The notes under the pieces were generated by a model. It worked only from the letters and a program-made list of their open reading frames with translations, made no database searches and had not been told where the DNA came from. The translations under genes and the position numbers were made by a program. 64,000 nt of DNA, taken from contig NZ_LIXI01000003.1 in assembly GCF_001905595.1 (NCBI RefSeq), forward strand, positions 620,001 to 684,000. The letters are read 5' to 3'. This document shows positions 1 through 8,954 of the stretch, in pieces (positions within the stretch are counted from its first letter, which is position 1; each line of letters opens with the position of its first letter). Source of the stretch: Streptomyces sp. CB00316 (GTDB taxonomy: Bacteria; Actinomycetota; Actinomycetes; Streptomycetales; Streptomycetaceae).

Positions 1-1239
1 GCGGTTGTCGAAATTGGAATCGATCAGCGTCGGATCGCCCGTCCGCCGGATGACGGGCCGTCGGGTGAGCAGTTCCCTGAAAAGGGCCGTCATTTCGAGG
101 CGGGCCAGGTGGGCGCCGAGGCAGTGGTGCGGGCCGCCGCCCCCGTAACCCAGGTGCGGATTCGGCGACCGGGTGATGTCGAAGATATCCGGACGGGTGA
201 AAACCGATTCATCGCGATTGGCGGACGCGTAGAGCAGTGTGACTTTCTCCCCGGGAAGAAAGGTCCGGCCGCCCAGCTCGAATTCTGATACGACGGTCCT
301 GCGGAACTGGATGATCGGCGTCGAATGGCGGACGACTTCCTCGACGGCACCCCCGATGTACCGGTCGAAGTCCGACCGGAGCAGCTCCCGCTGCTCCGGA
401 TGCCGGTCCAGCAGGAACAGCCCGTGCGCGATCGCGTTGCGCGTGGTCTCCACCCCGGCCACCAGCAGCAGCGAGAAGAAGGCGCCCAGATCCCGCGAGG
501 AGAGGCCTTCGCCGTCGATGTCCGCGCGCACCAGGGCCGAGACAAGGTCGTCCTGCGGGTGGCGGCGGCGCTCGCGCGCCAGACGCGCCATGACGAGCTG
601 CATCATCGCCAGCGACGCGAGACCGCGCCCGGGGATCCGCAGCCTGGCCCGGCCCCGGCGCTCGACGCCGACGTGCTCGGAGGCATGGTCGATCTGCTCG
701 GCGATCCGCGGCCGGTGCTCCTCGGGGATGCCCATCAGGTCGCAGATCACCTCCAGCGGCAGCCGCGAGGCCGCCGACGGCATGAAGTCGCCCGGGCGCT
801 CGGCGATCATCTCGTCCACCAGACGCCCGGCCAGCCGGCCGATGTTCTCCTCGGTGGCGGCGAGCAGCCGGGGGGTGAAGCGCCGGGAGATGATCCGGCG
901 CAGCGCCGCGTGCTCGGGCCCGTCCATGTTGACCATCGAGTTCCCGAACAGCGCCTTCGCCCAGCCGGCCGGTTCCGGGGTGGTGACCCCCGGCGCGCTA
1001 GCGAAGACCTTCGGGGTACGGCTCGCGGTCAGCACGTCCGCGTGGCGCACCAGGGCGTAGAACGGCTTGCCGGCGGTACGGGCGGTGCCCGGCCGGGGCG
1101 TGAACAGCACGGGTGCCTCCAGCTGCCGCAGCCGGGCGAAGGCGCCGAGCCTCTCCGGACGGGGCAGCTGCCAGAAAGCCGGGTCGGCGAGATCGATGCG
1201 GGCCGCACGATCGTCGGACACCTGATTCGGAACGGTCAT
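1..1239 (-). CDS. cytochrome P450 (C-terminus beyond window)
   Basis: Heme-thiolate monooxygenase; 413 codons are visible and the frame is open to the window edge, so only the last residues are missing. The I-helix shows AGVETTRN, the K-helix ExxR lies in EEVVRH, and the heme loop reads HLGYGGGGPHHCLG with the Cys near residue 373. The usual Phe of the heme signature is Gly here, as I recall for CYP124/125-like families. ATG at 1239 is chosen over the in-frame ATG at 1245 because GGAGG sits 9 nt before it. It diverges from the tyrosinase genes across 215 bp. Substrate and CYP family cannot be assigned; a role in melanin formation is only suggested by position. Confidence 0.9.
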   Translation of the reverse strand, partial: MTVPNQVSDDRAARIDLADPAFWQLPRPERLGAFARLRQLEAPVLFTPRPGTARTAGKPFYALVRHADVLTASRTPKVFASAPGVTTPEPAGWAKALFGNSMVNMDGPEHAALRRIISRRFTPRLLAATEENIGRLAGRLVDEMIAERPGDFMPSAASRLPLEVICDLMGIPEEHRPRIAEQIDHASEHVGVERRGRARLRIPGRGLASLAMMQLVMARLARERRRHPQDDLVSALVRADIDGEGLSSRDLGAFFSLLLVAGVETTRNAIAHGLFLLDRHPEQRELLRSDFDRYIGGAVEEVVRHSTPIIQFRRTVVSEFELGGRTFLPGEKVTLLYASANRDESVFTRPDIFDITRSPNPHLGYGGGGPHHCLGAHLARLEMTALFRELLTRRPVIRRTGDPTLIDSNFDNR

Positions 1240-1454
1240 GTCCATCCACCTCCACGAGTTCGCCAGGTCATCGTCGGGTCCGGTGCGCGCGGCGCACCGC
1301 GCGACGCGGGCCTCCCGCGCGGATGGCCGTGCACGGTCACGCGTTTGACGGAACGCGCAGCACGCCGCGCCCACGAGAACCGTTTCGGCGCCGTCTCGTT
1401 GCCACCATCGCCACCAACAGCAGCCCCGAGGGGCGTCAACGAGAGGCAGTCACC

Positions 1455-1949
1455 ATGAGCCGAACCACGGATCCGGGCGGCGGCGCACCGCGTGGAACAC
1501 GCCGTCCGTCGCGCCGGATCGTCCTGCGCACCGCGTTCACCGCGGCCGTGGCCGGAGGCACCGCCGCGGTCCTCCTGCCGGTCCACGACCGCGAGCCGGG
1601 CACCGCCCCCGCGCCCGCGAAGGGGCCCGGCCACACCGCCGCCCGTGCGGAGGAGTTCGCCGAGATGTACCGGGGCCGGGAGATCCGCGGTTCGGTGACC
1701 GTCCTGGTCCCGGCGGGCGGGCCGGGCGGCGCCGGGACGCACGACACCGAGCCGGTCACGGAGATCCGCATCGACGGCCGCCCGCTGCACGTCATGCGGC
1801 GCGCGGACGGCACGTATCTGAGCGATGTCACGCACTACGAGTCGTTCCCCACGCTCCGCGAGACGGCCCGAGCCGCCGTGGACGAGCTCGGCACCGCCCG
1901 CCTCGCGCTCCCCGCCCCCGACCACAGGCGAACGTGGCACCACAAGTGA
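1455..1949 (+). CDS. melC1: tyrosinase co-factor/chaperone MelC1
   Basis: 164 aa. MelC1-type proteins bind apotyrosinase, deliver copper and carry the enzyme through the Tat pathway. The N-terminus has a twin-arginine-like stretch (RRIVLRT, about residues 20-26) followed by an Ala-rich hydrophobic segment; the C-terminal half has the family motifs EMYRGREIRG, IDGRPLHVMRRADGTYLS and HYESFPTLRE. GAGAGG precedes the ATG. The tyrosinase gene begins 37 bp downstream, so the two form an operon. The partner resembles the MelD2 variant, so this could equally be called melD1. Family assignment is secure; the exact symbol is less so. Confidence 0.93.
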   Translation: MSRTTDPGGGAPRGTRRPSRRIVLRTAFTAAVAGGTAAVLLPVHDREPGTAPAPAKGPGHTAARAEEFAEMYRGREIRGSVTVLVPAGGPGGAGTHDTEPVTEIRIDGRPLHVMRRADGTYLSDVTHYESFPTLRETARAAVDELGTARLALPAPDHRRTWHHK

Positions 1950-1986
1950 GCGTCGCACCGCACATGAACCAGGAGGAACCGAACCG

Positions 1987-2850
1987 GTGTACACCCGCAA
2001 GAACCAGCGCGACCTCACGCGCACCGAGAAGCGGCGTCTCGTCGACGCGATCCTGAAGCTCAAGAAGTCGGGCCGCTACGACGACTTCGTCGTCATGCAC
2101 CGCGAGTACTACGTCATGGACACGGAGAACCGGCCGCGCCCCGCCCATATGACGTCCTCGTTCTTCCCCTGGCACCGCCGCTACCTGCTGGAGTTCGAGC
2201 AGGCCCTCCAGGCCGTCGACCCCGGGGTGAGCGTCCCCTACTGGGACTGGACCCAGGACCGCTCGACCACCTCCTCGCTCTGGGCCGAGGACTTCCTCGG
2301 CGGCAACGGCAGGACCGGCGACCGGCGCGTCACCACCGGTCCGTTCGCCTTCGCGGCGGGCAACTGGAAGGTGGGCGCCGGGGTCACCGACCAGAACTGG
2401 CTGACCCGCAACTTCGGCAGGCCCGGCAACAACCCGGTCTCCCTCCCCACCGCCGACGACGTGGCGCGGGCGCTGAAGGACCCGGTCTACGACACCGAGC
2501 CGTGGAACAGCATCAGCACCGAGGGGTTCCGCAACCGCATCGAGGGCTGGGGCATCCACCGGGTGCGTACGGTCGGCAACCACAACCGGGTCCACCAGTG
2601 GGTCGGCGGCCCGATGGCCGGGGCCGCCTCGCCCGAGGACCCGGTCTTCTGGCTCCACCACTCGTTCATCGACCTGCTCTGGGACCGCTGGCGGAAGGCG
2701 CACCCCAAGGCCGCCTACCTGCCGGGCCGCAAGCCCGCCTCACCCGGCCGGGACCGCGACTACGTCTTCGGCCTCGACGACCCGATGCCCCCGTGGAACG
2801 TCACCCCCAGGAAGCTCCTCGACCACAGCAAGGTCTACCGCTACGCCTGA
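1987..2850 (+). CDS. melC2: tyrosinase (monophenol monooxygenase)
   Basis: 287 aa type-3 copper enzyme that oxidises tyrosine and other phenols to quinones, leading to melanin. CuA ligands are visible as His38 (VVMHRE), His54 (PAHMTSS) and His63 (PWHRR); CuB ligands as His199 and His203 (HNRVH) and His225 (FWLHHSF). The PYWDW motif is present. The GTG start at 1987 is set by AGGAGG 10 nt upstream. There is no signal peptide, as expected for a protein exported with MelC1. The central GNWKVGAGVTDQNWLTRNFG segment recalls the MelD2 form of S. griseus-type strains rather than classical MelC2 (from memory). A strong hairpin ends the operon. Confidence 0.95.
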   Translation: MYTRKNQRDLTRTEKRRLVDAILKLKKSGRYDDFVVMHREYYVMDTENRPRPAHMTSSFFPWHRRYLLEFEQALQAVDPGVSVPYWDWTQDRSTTSSLWAEDFLGGNGRTGDRRVTTGPFAFAAGNWKVGAGVTDQNWLTRNFGRPGNNPVSLPTADDVARALKDPVYDTEPWNSISTEGFRNRIEGWGIHRVRTVGNHNRVHQWVGGPMAGAASPEDPVFWLHHSFIDLLWDRWRKAHPKAAYLPGRKPASPGRDRDYVFGLDDPMPPWNVTPRKLLDHSKVYRYA

Positions 2851-2863
2851 GCGGACAGCGAAA

Positions 2864-2898
2864 CGGCCGGCCCCTCCGGAGAAGGAGGAGCCGGCCGC
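2864..2898. terminator. hairpin terminator between melC2 and the chaplin gene
   Basis: A GC-rich inverted repeat (arms beginning CGGCCGGC and ending GCCGGCCG, short loop) lies 14 bp after the melC2 stop and 18 bp from the end of the convergent chaplin gene. It can serve both strands. There is no T-run, which is common in Streptomyces. Confidence 0.75.
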
Positions 2899-2916
2899 TT
2901 CGGTGCAGCGGAGTGA

Positions 2917-3213
2917 TCAGCGGCCGTAGCCGTAGTCGCCCTTGCCGTCGTGGCCCTTGTTGTCGTGGCCCCCGGAGGCGTTGACGCAGGTGTTGCCGAA
3001 GGCCGGGTTGAGCAGCCCGATCACGTTGACGGTGTTGCCGCAGATGTTGACCGGCACGTGGATCGGAACCTGGACGACGTTGCCCGAGAGGACACCGGGG
3101 GACCCGATGGCCGCACCCTGCGCACCGGCGTCCGCGGTGGCCATGCCGGCGCCGCCGGCGATGAGGGCACCGGTGCCCGCCATGACAGCGGCGACCTTCG
3201 TAATACGCGACAT
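2917..3213 (-). CDS. chp: short chaplin (hydrophobic surface protein)
   Basis: 98 aa. Chaplins are secreted, assemble into amyloid-like fibrils at air-water interfaces and make aerial hyphae and spores hydrophobic. Residues 1-28 form a signal peptide ending near ATADA. One chaplin domain follows (about 37-78), starting GSPGVLSGN and holding the two conserved cysteines (Cys58 in NICGN, Cys76 in NTCVN). Unlike the usual short chaplins, which stop soon after the domain, this one has a hydrophilic Gly/His/Asp/Lys/Tyr tail of about 20 residues. AAGGAG sits 5 nt before the ATG. Which of ChpD-H it matches cannot be told, so the symbol is generic. Confidence 0.93.
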   Translation of the reverse strand: MSRITKVAAVMAGTGALIAGGAGMATADAGAQGAAIGSPGVLSGNVVQVPIHVPVNICGNTVNVIGLLNPAFGNTCVNASGGHDNKGHDGKGDYGYGR

Positions 3214-3352
3214 CAGAACTCCTTGTAAGGAAGGGGGGTTGTTGCGGTGCACGAGGCCCGCATGCCCGTACAACGCGAGAATCGCCGGACGGTAACGGAT
3301 CAGCGCATAGGCGATATCTCCGGCGTAATCCTTCGGCCTGTCGCCGCCCGCC

Positions 3353-4501
3353 TCACCGTCCGATGACCGGAAGCGTGGTAAGCCGCCCGTGCCAGTCCCG
3401 CGCGGCGGGGAACCGGGTCTTCACGGTCTCCACGGCCCGCTCCCGTACCGCCACCTGCGACTCGCGCAGCCGCAGCAGCGGCTCGAGCCCCGGACGGGCC
3501 ATCAGCAGCCGCTGGTTGACCACCGTGACCGGCTGCCAGTGGTTCTTGTACTGCTCCGCGCCGCGCAGCAGGCTCAGCACCTCCCGGCCGGTGTCCGACG
3601 CCTGCTGGGCCACCTCGCGCAGCAGCATGGTCGACACATCGACCTTCCGGTCCCGCAGCCCCGGGTCCGCCCCGTACATGTAGCCGCCCACCAGATGCGC
3701 GGACTGCAACGAGAGGTTGGCTGCCACGACCTCCCCGCCCATCCGGAACTCGGTGACGGCTGCCGTGCCGTCCCCCACCATCCGGCCCACCGAACGGACC
3801 AGGTGGTCCGAGAACCGGGCCCGCAGGTGCTCGGGGTTGACGCCCCGGTCACGCCACTGGAGTTCGTGGAGCCGCAGCAGGGTGCCGATGGCCGCGGGCA
3901 CCCCGTCCTGCGGGATCTTGCGGGCCTCCACAGCCAGGGCCTCCACCCTGCGCAGCTTGGCCCGCAGCCGCTGGCCCCGGGAGCCGGTGAGCCGCGCCAC
4001 GAGGTCGCCGAGCGGCTCCGCTGGCAGCTCCATGCACGTCGAGTCCGTGAGCCGGCTCCGCGCGCCAGGCCACCGCCCGAAGAGCAACTGCGCCGACGCG
4101 TCCGGCCGGACCTCCCGCAGGTCGACCACGGTGTGCCGGGCAGCCCGGTCCAGACCCCGCTGGAGCGCCCCGACCGCGTACCCGGCCTCCTCCTCGTCCA
4201 GCAGGATGTCGAAGAAGTCGGAGATCGCCCCGCCCATCGGCACCAGCAGCGGCATCGGGCGGTGCACCAGCATCAGCGGCGCCGCTCCGATCAGCCGCCC
4301 CGAGCGGCGCACCAGCAGGACCCGCAGCCTCCCCTCCTGACCGTAGGAGATCCACCAGGAATGGAGCCACGCATGGCTCTGGAACGGAGTGGCGGTGGCG
4401 CAGCGGCGGTGCAGGGCGTCCCACTCCCCGGCGAGCGCACCGAACTCCCGGAAGTCACGGCAGAGCGTCACGGTGAGGCTGCCCGCCCGGTTGGCCGTCA
4501 T
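3353..4501 (-). CDS. GNAT/FemAB-fold acyltransferase-like protein of the EPS cluster (CelD/BcsL-type)
   Basis: 382 aa, last gene of the leftward exopolysaccharide cluster, overlapping the Wzz-like gene by 4 bp (ATGA). The sequence fits the CelD/BcsL-like group of the GNAT superfamily: an N-terminal part with FQSHAWLHSWW and VLLVRRSGRLIGAAPL, and a C-terminal acetyltransferase-like half with AAVTEFRMGGEVVAANLSL, YMYGADPGLR and a late RGAEQYKNHW motif. In other bacteria such proteins accompany extracellular polysaccharide genes, presumably acylating a sugar or precursor. No acyl donor or substrate can be named. No signal peptide or membrane span is evident, so a cytoplasmic role is likely. Confidence 0.8.
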   Translation of the reverse strand: MTANRAGSLTVTLCRDFREFGALAGEWDALHRRCATATPFQSHAWLHSWWISYGQEGRLRVLLVRRSGRLIGAAPLMLVHRPMPLLVPMGGAISDFFDILLDEEEAGYAVGALQRGLDRAARHTVVDLREVRPDASAQLLFGRWPGARSRLTDSTCMELPAEPLGDLVARLTGSRGQRLRAKLRRVEALAVEARKIPQDGVPAAIGTLLRLHELQWRDRGVNPEHLRARFSDHLVRSVGRMVGDGTAAVTEFRMGGEVVAANLSLQSAHLVGGYMYGADPGLRDRKVDVSTMLLREVAQQASDTGREVLSLLRGAEQYKNHWQPVTVVNQRLLMARPGLEPLLRLRESQVAVRERAVETVKTRFPAARDWHGRLTTLPVIGR

Positions 4502-5199
4502 CGCACGAGCTCCCGGTCGTCGGTGGTGGAGGTGTGGTCATCGGCAGCGGTCGGCCCGGGTACCTGGGCGGAGACGCTCCAGCCCGCGCGGCGGGGGCGT
4601 ACGAGCAGGACGAGACCGCCCAGCAGACCGCCCGCGGCCGTTCCCACGGCGGTGCCCAGCGGCACCGACGGCGAGACCGGCTGGTCCGGCTTCATCGCAT
4701 GGGTGAACTTGATCAGCTTCACCCCGGTGTCCTTGGAGACATGGCCGCTGCTCACGATGACGGCCTCGATGACGGCGTTGGCGATGTCGGCCGCCTTGTC
4801 CGCGTTGTCGGACGTGCCCGTCACCGCGATCATCGGCGAGTCGGGGGAGGTCTCCGAGCGGACCTGGGACCGCAGGGCGCGCATCGGCTCACCGGCCGCG
4901 CCCTGGGCGTAGGAGAGGGTCGCGTCGCTGGTCACGAGGCGCCCGTAGGACTGGGCGTAGCCGAGCGCGGCCAAGGGGCCGGTCTCCTCCTCGGCCACCG
5001 CCATGGCGTAGCTGGTGGCCTCGTATTGGGGGGAGGCGAGCAGCCCGTACGAGAGCCCGGACGCGGTGCCGAGGAGCACACAGACGGGCAGGGGCCACCA
5101 GCGGGGCAGCCGGACGATGGCGGTGCGCAGCTTCGCGGGGGCGGTGCGCAGCCGCTTCGGCAGGAGCGCGGGTCGCTGCTGCTCGGGAGACTCGGTCAT
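4498..5199 (-). CDS. Wzz/YveK-like polysaccharide co-polymerase (chain-length determinant)
   Basis: 233 aa. Predicted topology is a short cytoplasmic N-terminus, a membrane segment around residues 35-54, an extracellular middle domain (about 55-180), a second membrane segment around 185-206 and an acidic C-terminal tail. The middle domain has the SPQYEATSYAM and KAADIANAVIEAV features of chain-length proteins. No kinase domain is fused and no tyrosine-rich tail is seen, so it resembles the actinobacterial/Firmicute membrane half alone. The ATG at 5199 overlaps the upstream glycosyltransferase stop (ATGA), and the stop overlaps the next gene, so translation is probably coupled. It probably sets polymer length with the Wzy-like protein upstream. 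Confidence 0.82.
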   Translation of the reverse strand: MTESPEQQRPALLPKRLRTAPAKLRTAIVRLPRWWPLPVCVLLGTASGLSYGLLASPQYEATSYAMAVAEEETGPLAALGYAQSYGRLVTSDATLSYAQGAAGEPMRALRSQVRSETSPDSPMIAVTGTSDNADKAADIANAVIEAVIVSSGHVSKDTGVKLIKFTHAMKPDQPVSPSVPLGTAVGTAAGGLLGGLVLLVRPRRAGWSVSAQVPGPTAADDHTSTTDDRELVR

Positions 5200-6332
5200 G
5201 AAAGGGCTCTCCGGTTCGGTGGGGCGGTGTCGAGGGCGTACGCGTACACGTCCATCAGGCGCTCGCTGCTGCGCCGGATGTCGTAGTGGCCGACGGCCCG
5301 CGGCGGCGGGCTGCGGTCCGGGCGGGCCTGTATCCGCTGCCGCAGCACGGCGGTCAGCTCGTCGGGGCTCCCGGCGATCCGGGTGGCGCCCGGGGCATGG
5401 GCGGCGGACAGGTCGTCGATGGCCGGGCAGGCGTCGTGCAGGACGGGCAGCCCGGCGGCGAGCGCCTCCACGGCGGCAAGACCGAACGACTCCTCGCGGG
5501 ACGTCGATACGAAGGTGTCGACGGCGCTCAGCAGGGCCGGGACCCCGGGCACCGGGCCGCTCCCGCCCGCGCCGCACTCCCCGAGGAGGCGGATCCGGTC
5601 CGCCGCCCCGAGCTCGGCCGCCAGGGTCCTGAGCGCCCCGGCCTCGGGCCCGTCACCGGCCAGCAGCAGCCGGGCTCCCGGCAGCGCGGCGACCGCCCGT
5701 ACCGCCACGTCGAAGCGTTTCCCGGGCACCAGCCGGCCCACCCCGCCGACCACGAACGTGTCGTCGGGGATGCCCAGAGCCGCGCGGACGGCGAGCCGTC
5801 GGTCCGGGTCGAAGCGGTAGCGGTCCGCGTCGATGCCGTTGGGCACCAGCCGGATCCGCTCGGCGGGCACCCCCCAGTCCCGCAGCCGCCCGGCGACGGT
5901 GGAGGAGACGGCGACGGTGGCCGCGCCGAGCCGCTCGGTGGAGAGGTAGAGGGCGCGGATGCCCCGGGTCAGCGGGCGGCCCTCGATCTCGGCGCGCCCC
6001 AGGGAGTGTTCGGTCGCCACGGCCGCCCGGACGCCCGCGAGGCGCGCCGCGATCCTCCCGTACACACAGGCCCGGTAGAGGTGCGTGTGGACCAGGTCGT
6101 AGCGGCCGTCGCGGATCAGCCGGGTCAGCCGTCCGACGGCCGAGAGGTCCCGGTTGCCGCGCATCCCCAGGTGGATGACGCGTACTCCGTCGGCCCGCAG
6201 TCCGTCCGCCACCGGGCCCGGGTTGGTGAGCGTCACCACGTCGCACTCCACCGGCAGATGGCGCAGCAGCAGCCGCAACTGCTGCTCGGCCCCGCCGACC
6301 CCGAGCCCGGTGATGACGTGCAGCGCCCTCAC
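5196..6332 (-). CDS. glycosyltransferase family 4 (EPS cluster)
   Basis: 378 aa, GT-B fold. The N-terminus MRALHVITGLGVGGAEQQLR is the usual acceptor-side start of GT4 enzymes, with GGAEQQ in the first loop. The donor-binding half has LVPNGIDADRYR, VGGVGRLVPGKRFDVAVRA and the E-x7-E element in SREESFGLAAVEALAAGLPV. It should transfer a sugar from a nucleotide-sugar to the growing lipid-linked repeat unit on the inner face of the membrane. It overlaps the deacetylase gene upstream and the Wzz-like gene downstream by 4 bp each. Sugar specificity cannot be read from the sequence. Confidence 0.9.
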   Translation of the reverse strand: MRALHVITGLGVGGAEQQLRLLLRHLPVECDVVTLTNPGPVADGLRADGVRVIHLGMRGNRDLSAVGRLTRLIRDGRYDLVHTHLYRACVYGRIAARLAGVRAAVATEHSLGRAEIEGRPLTRGIRALYLSTERLGAATVAVSSTVAGRLRDWGVPAERIRLVPNGIDADRYRFDPDRRLAVRAALGIPDDTFVVGGVGRLVPGKRFDVAVRAVAALPGARLLLAGDGPEAGALRTLAAELGAADRIRLLGECGAGGSGPVPGVPALLSAVDTFVSTSREESFGLAAVEALAAGLPVLHDACPAIDDLSAAHAPGATRIAGSPDELTAVLRQRIQARPDRSPPPRAVGHYDIRRSSERLMDVYAYALDTAPPNRRALS

Positions 6333-7141
6333 CGGGGGCCACCCGCCCGCACCGGGGAGGCCGCACGGGCGCCCGCGCCGGGGACCGCCCCGTGGCGCAG
6401 CCCGTGCCGCAGGTCCTTCGCCCAGAGCCGTACGCCCCGGTCCGCCTGGCTGATGTGGGTGCGGGGGAGCGCGAACCGGCTGAGCAGGGGCCCCGGAGCC
6501 AGCGCGCAGCCGTATCCGTACCCGGCCGAACGGACGGCTTCCGCCACCCGCCGGTCCAGCGTCCCGTACGGATAGCAGAAGCCCTCCGGGGGCGTGCCGG
6601 TCAGCTCACCGGTCAATTCCCGGCTGTGGACCGTCTCGTGGCGCAGCTCCTCGTCCGCCAGCGTCGTGAGGTCCTGGTGCAGCAGACCGTGCGAGCCGAC
6701 CTCCATCCCCGCCTCGGCGACGCGCCGGATCTCGTCGTGGGTGAGCAGAGGCTTACGCGGACCCAGCGGGTCCCACTCGTTCACCCCTCCCGGCCGCCCC
6801 GGCAGGACGAAGACGGTCGCGGTGCAGCCGTGGACGCGCAGCACCGGCAGCGCCTCCCGAAGGAAGTCCGCGTACCCGTCGTCGAAGGTGAGCCCGACCA
6901 GATCCCGCCTCCCCGCCGCGTGGGCCCGCATCAGCTCCGACACCCCCACCCCCCGCATCCCCCTGCTGCGCAGCCACGCCAGCTGCTCGCCGAGCCGCCG
7001 GGGGGAGACGGTGATGCCGTACGGGTCGTCGCCGGTGTCGGTGACCGAGTGGTACGTGAGGATCCACGGCTGACGGCGAGTGTGCGGGCGGAGCCGGGAC
7101 GAGGGAGCGTCGGCGCAAGGTGCCGAGGGGTCAGCGGCCAT
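6329..7141 (-). CDS. polysaccharide deacetylase (NodB homology, CE4)
   Basis: 270 aa. CE4 enzymes remove N- or O-acetyl groups from polysaccharides with a metal ion. The motif TFDDGYADF gives the base Asp87 and metal-binding Asp88; the metal histidines are His151 and His155 in GSHGLLHQDL; a later motif reads CYPYGTLDRR. An N-terminal LTYHSVTD box is typical. No signal peptide is visible, so the protein may act in the cytoplasm on the repeat unit or be exported in an unrecognised way. The gene starts 11 bp inside the flippase gene and ends inside the GT4 gene. Confidence 0.88.
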   Translation of the reverse strand: MAADPSAPCADAPSSRLRPHTRRQPWILTYHSVTDTGDDPYGITVSPRRLGEQLAWLRSRGMRGVGVSELMRAHAAGRRDLVGLTFDDGYADFLREALPVLRVHGCTATVFVLPGRPGGVNEWDPLGPRKPLLTHDEIRRVAEAGMEVGSHGLLHQDLTTLADEELRHETVHSRELTGELTGTPPEGFCYPYGTLDRRVAEAVRSAGYGYGCALAPGPLLSRFALPRTHISQADRGVRLWAKDLRHGLRHGAVPGAGARAASPVRAGGPR

Positions 7142-8954
7142 CTGTAAACCTCCGTCGGATGAGTGCCAGCAGGGAGACGACCTCGGGCGAGCGCAGGGCC
7201 AGCCCGGTCAGGAAGAAGACGGCGGGGACGAGGACACACCCGGCGGCCAGGCTCAGCACGGCGTCGGGGAGCAGCTGCGCCGCCGTCCAGCCCGCCGCCC
7301 CGGCCACCAGCGCCGCGCCCGCGAGGCGGCCGAGCGACAGGGCGACCGCCCGGGCCCGGATGGGGACCACCCGGGTGCCCAGCCCCATCAGGAGGAGCAG
7401 CGCGGTCGTGCTGATCCCGACGGCGTTGGCGGTGGCGATGCCGGCGACGCCGAAGCGGTACGTGAGCGCGTACCCGGCGCCCATCGTGACCAGGAGCCCG
7501 GTGCCCATCGCGAACGCCGGGAACCAGGTGGGCCGGCTGGACGAGAAGAACGGCCGGCTCAGCGCACCGACGAGACAGTGGCCCAGCAGCCCCGCCGCGT
7601 AGACCCGCATCACCTGCGCGGTGGCCTCGGTGTCGGCGGTGTCGAACGCGCCACGCTGGAAGAGGACTTCGATGATCTGGGGTGCGTATCCGAGCACGAC
7701 CGCCGTGCCGAGCAGCACGACCATGCCCGCCAGTGCGAGATCCCGCTCGACCCGCTGCCGGGCCTTCTCCCGGTTCCCGTCGGCCATCGCCCGCGCGACG
7801 ACGGGGAACGTCACCGTGCAGATCATCAGCGAGAGCACCATCGGCATCTGCGCGACCTTCTGCGCGTAGTTCAGGTGCGAGATGGCGCCCGCCGGGAGCG
7901 TGGAGGCGAGGAACCGCTCCACCAGGACCTGAGACTGACGGCTCACCACGAACAGCACGACCGGGGCGAGGACCGTCAGGCCCAGCAGGGGAGCGGTGCG
8001 CGAGGCACGCCTCTTGAGCCGTCCCAAGCGGGGGCGTGCCAGGGGCAGCAGGCGCAGGAGGGTGGGGAGCTGGGTGAGGATCATGAGCACGCTGCCGACG
8101 GCGACGCCCGCCGCGGCCGCGCGTACCCCCCACACCGAGTGCAGCGCCAGCGTCATGCCGATGATGCCGATGTTGTACGCGACGTAGACCCCGGCGGGCG
8201 GCAGGAAACTGCGGTGGGCGCGCAGGGCGGCGCTGAAGTAGCCCGTGATGCCGAAGGTGAGCACGGTGACGGCGGTGAGCCGGGTGCAGTCCACCGCGAG
8301 GTCCGGATCGGCCAGCCCGGGTGCGAGGACGCCGACGACCCACGGGGCGCCCGCCATCAGCAGCGCCGCTCCGGCCATGAGCAGGACGCAGAGCCGGGGG
8401 AGGGTGGCCGCCACCAGCTCCCGTACGGGGTCGGGGGCCGGCTCCCCGCCGGCGTCCGGCTTTCCGCCGCCCTCGCCGCCCTCCCCGGCCTCGGCGTCCG
8501 CGCGCCGGGTGAGGGCGAGGCTGAAGGCCGGGACGAGGAGCAGCGCCATCCCGTCCTCGATCAACAGCGTGGCCGCCATCTCCGGCACGGTCCAGGCGAT
8601 CAGGAACGCGTCACTGGCGTCGCTCGCGCCGAAGTACCGGGCGATCGCCTGGTCCCGGACCAGGCCGAGTACCGCCGCGAGCACGGTCAGCACCGCCGTG
8701 CCCGCCGCCGCACGGGCGAGGAAGGACCCGAGCCCGGGAGCCTCGCCGCTGTCCGGCGGTTCCGGCGCGGCGTCGGCGGCCGTGGTCCCCCCGGGGCCGG
8801 AGCCGGGAGGCTGCCCGGGCCCCGGGAGCAGGGGAGGGGCGGCCTCCGTGCGGGGGAGAGCCCCCTGGGGGAGGGCGCCGCGGGGACGGTCCTCAAGGGG
8901 AGGGGCCTCACGGGGGAGCGCCTCCGCCTCCGTCCCCGTACCGGTGTCGCTCAC
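7131..8954 (-). CDS. MurJ/MviN-like lipid-linked oligosaccharide flippase
   Basis: 607 aa, MOP superfamily. A Pro/Gly-rich cytoplasmic N-terminus of about 90 residues is followed by roughly 14 hydrophobic segments. MurJ features include VRDQAIARYFGASDASDAFLIA and the PEMAATLLIEDGMALLLVPAF region. The GTG at 8954 is chosen because it overlaps the stop of the upstream ligase gene (GTGA); upstream in-frame codons run through that gene and are not real. Placed inside an EPS cluster with no other Wzx candidate, it most likely flips the lipid-linked repeat unit rather than lipid II, though this is inference. The long disordered N-terminus is unusual. Confidence 0.85.
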   Translation of the reverse strand: MSDTGTGTEAEALPREAPPLEDRPRGALPQGALPRTEAAPPLLPGPGQPPGSGPGGTTAADAAPEPPDSGEAPGLGSFLARAAAGTAVLTVLAAVLGLVRDQAIARYFGASDASDAFLIAWTVPEMAATLLIEDGMALLLVPAFSLALTRRADAEAGEGGEGGGKPDAGGEPAPDPVRELVAATLPRLCVLLMAGAALLMAGAPWVVGVLAPGLADPDLAVDCTRLTAVTVLTFGITGYFSAALRAHRSFLPPAGVYVAYNIGIIGMTLALHSVWGVRAAAAGVAVGSVLMILTQLPTLLRLLPLARPRLGRLKRRASRTAPLLGLTVLAPVVLFVVSRQSQVLVERFLASTLPAGAISHLNYAQKVAQMPMVLSLMICTVTFPVVARAMADGNREKARQRVERDLALAGMVVLLGTAVVLGYAPQIIEVLFQRGAFDTADTEATAQVMRVYAAGLLGHCLVGALSRPFFSSSRPTWFPAFAMGTGLLVTMGAGYALTYRFGVAGIATANAVGISTTALLLLMGLGTRVVPIRARAVALSLGRLAGAALVAGAAGWTAAQLLPDAVLSLAAGCVLVPAVFFLTGLALRSPEVVSLLALIRRRFTDGR

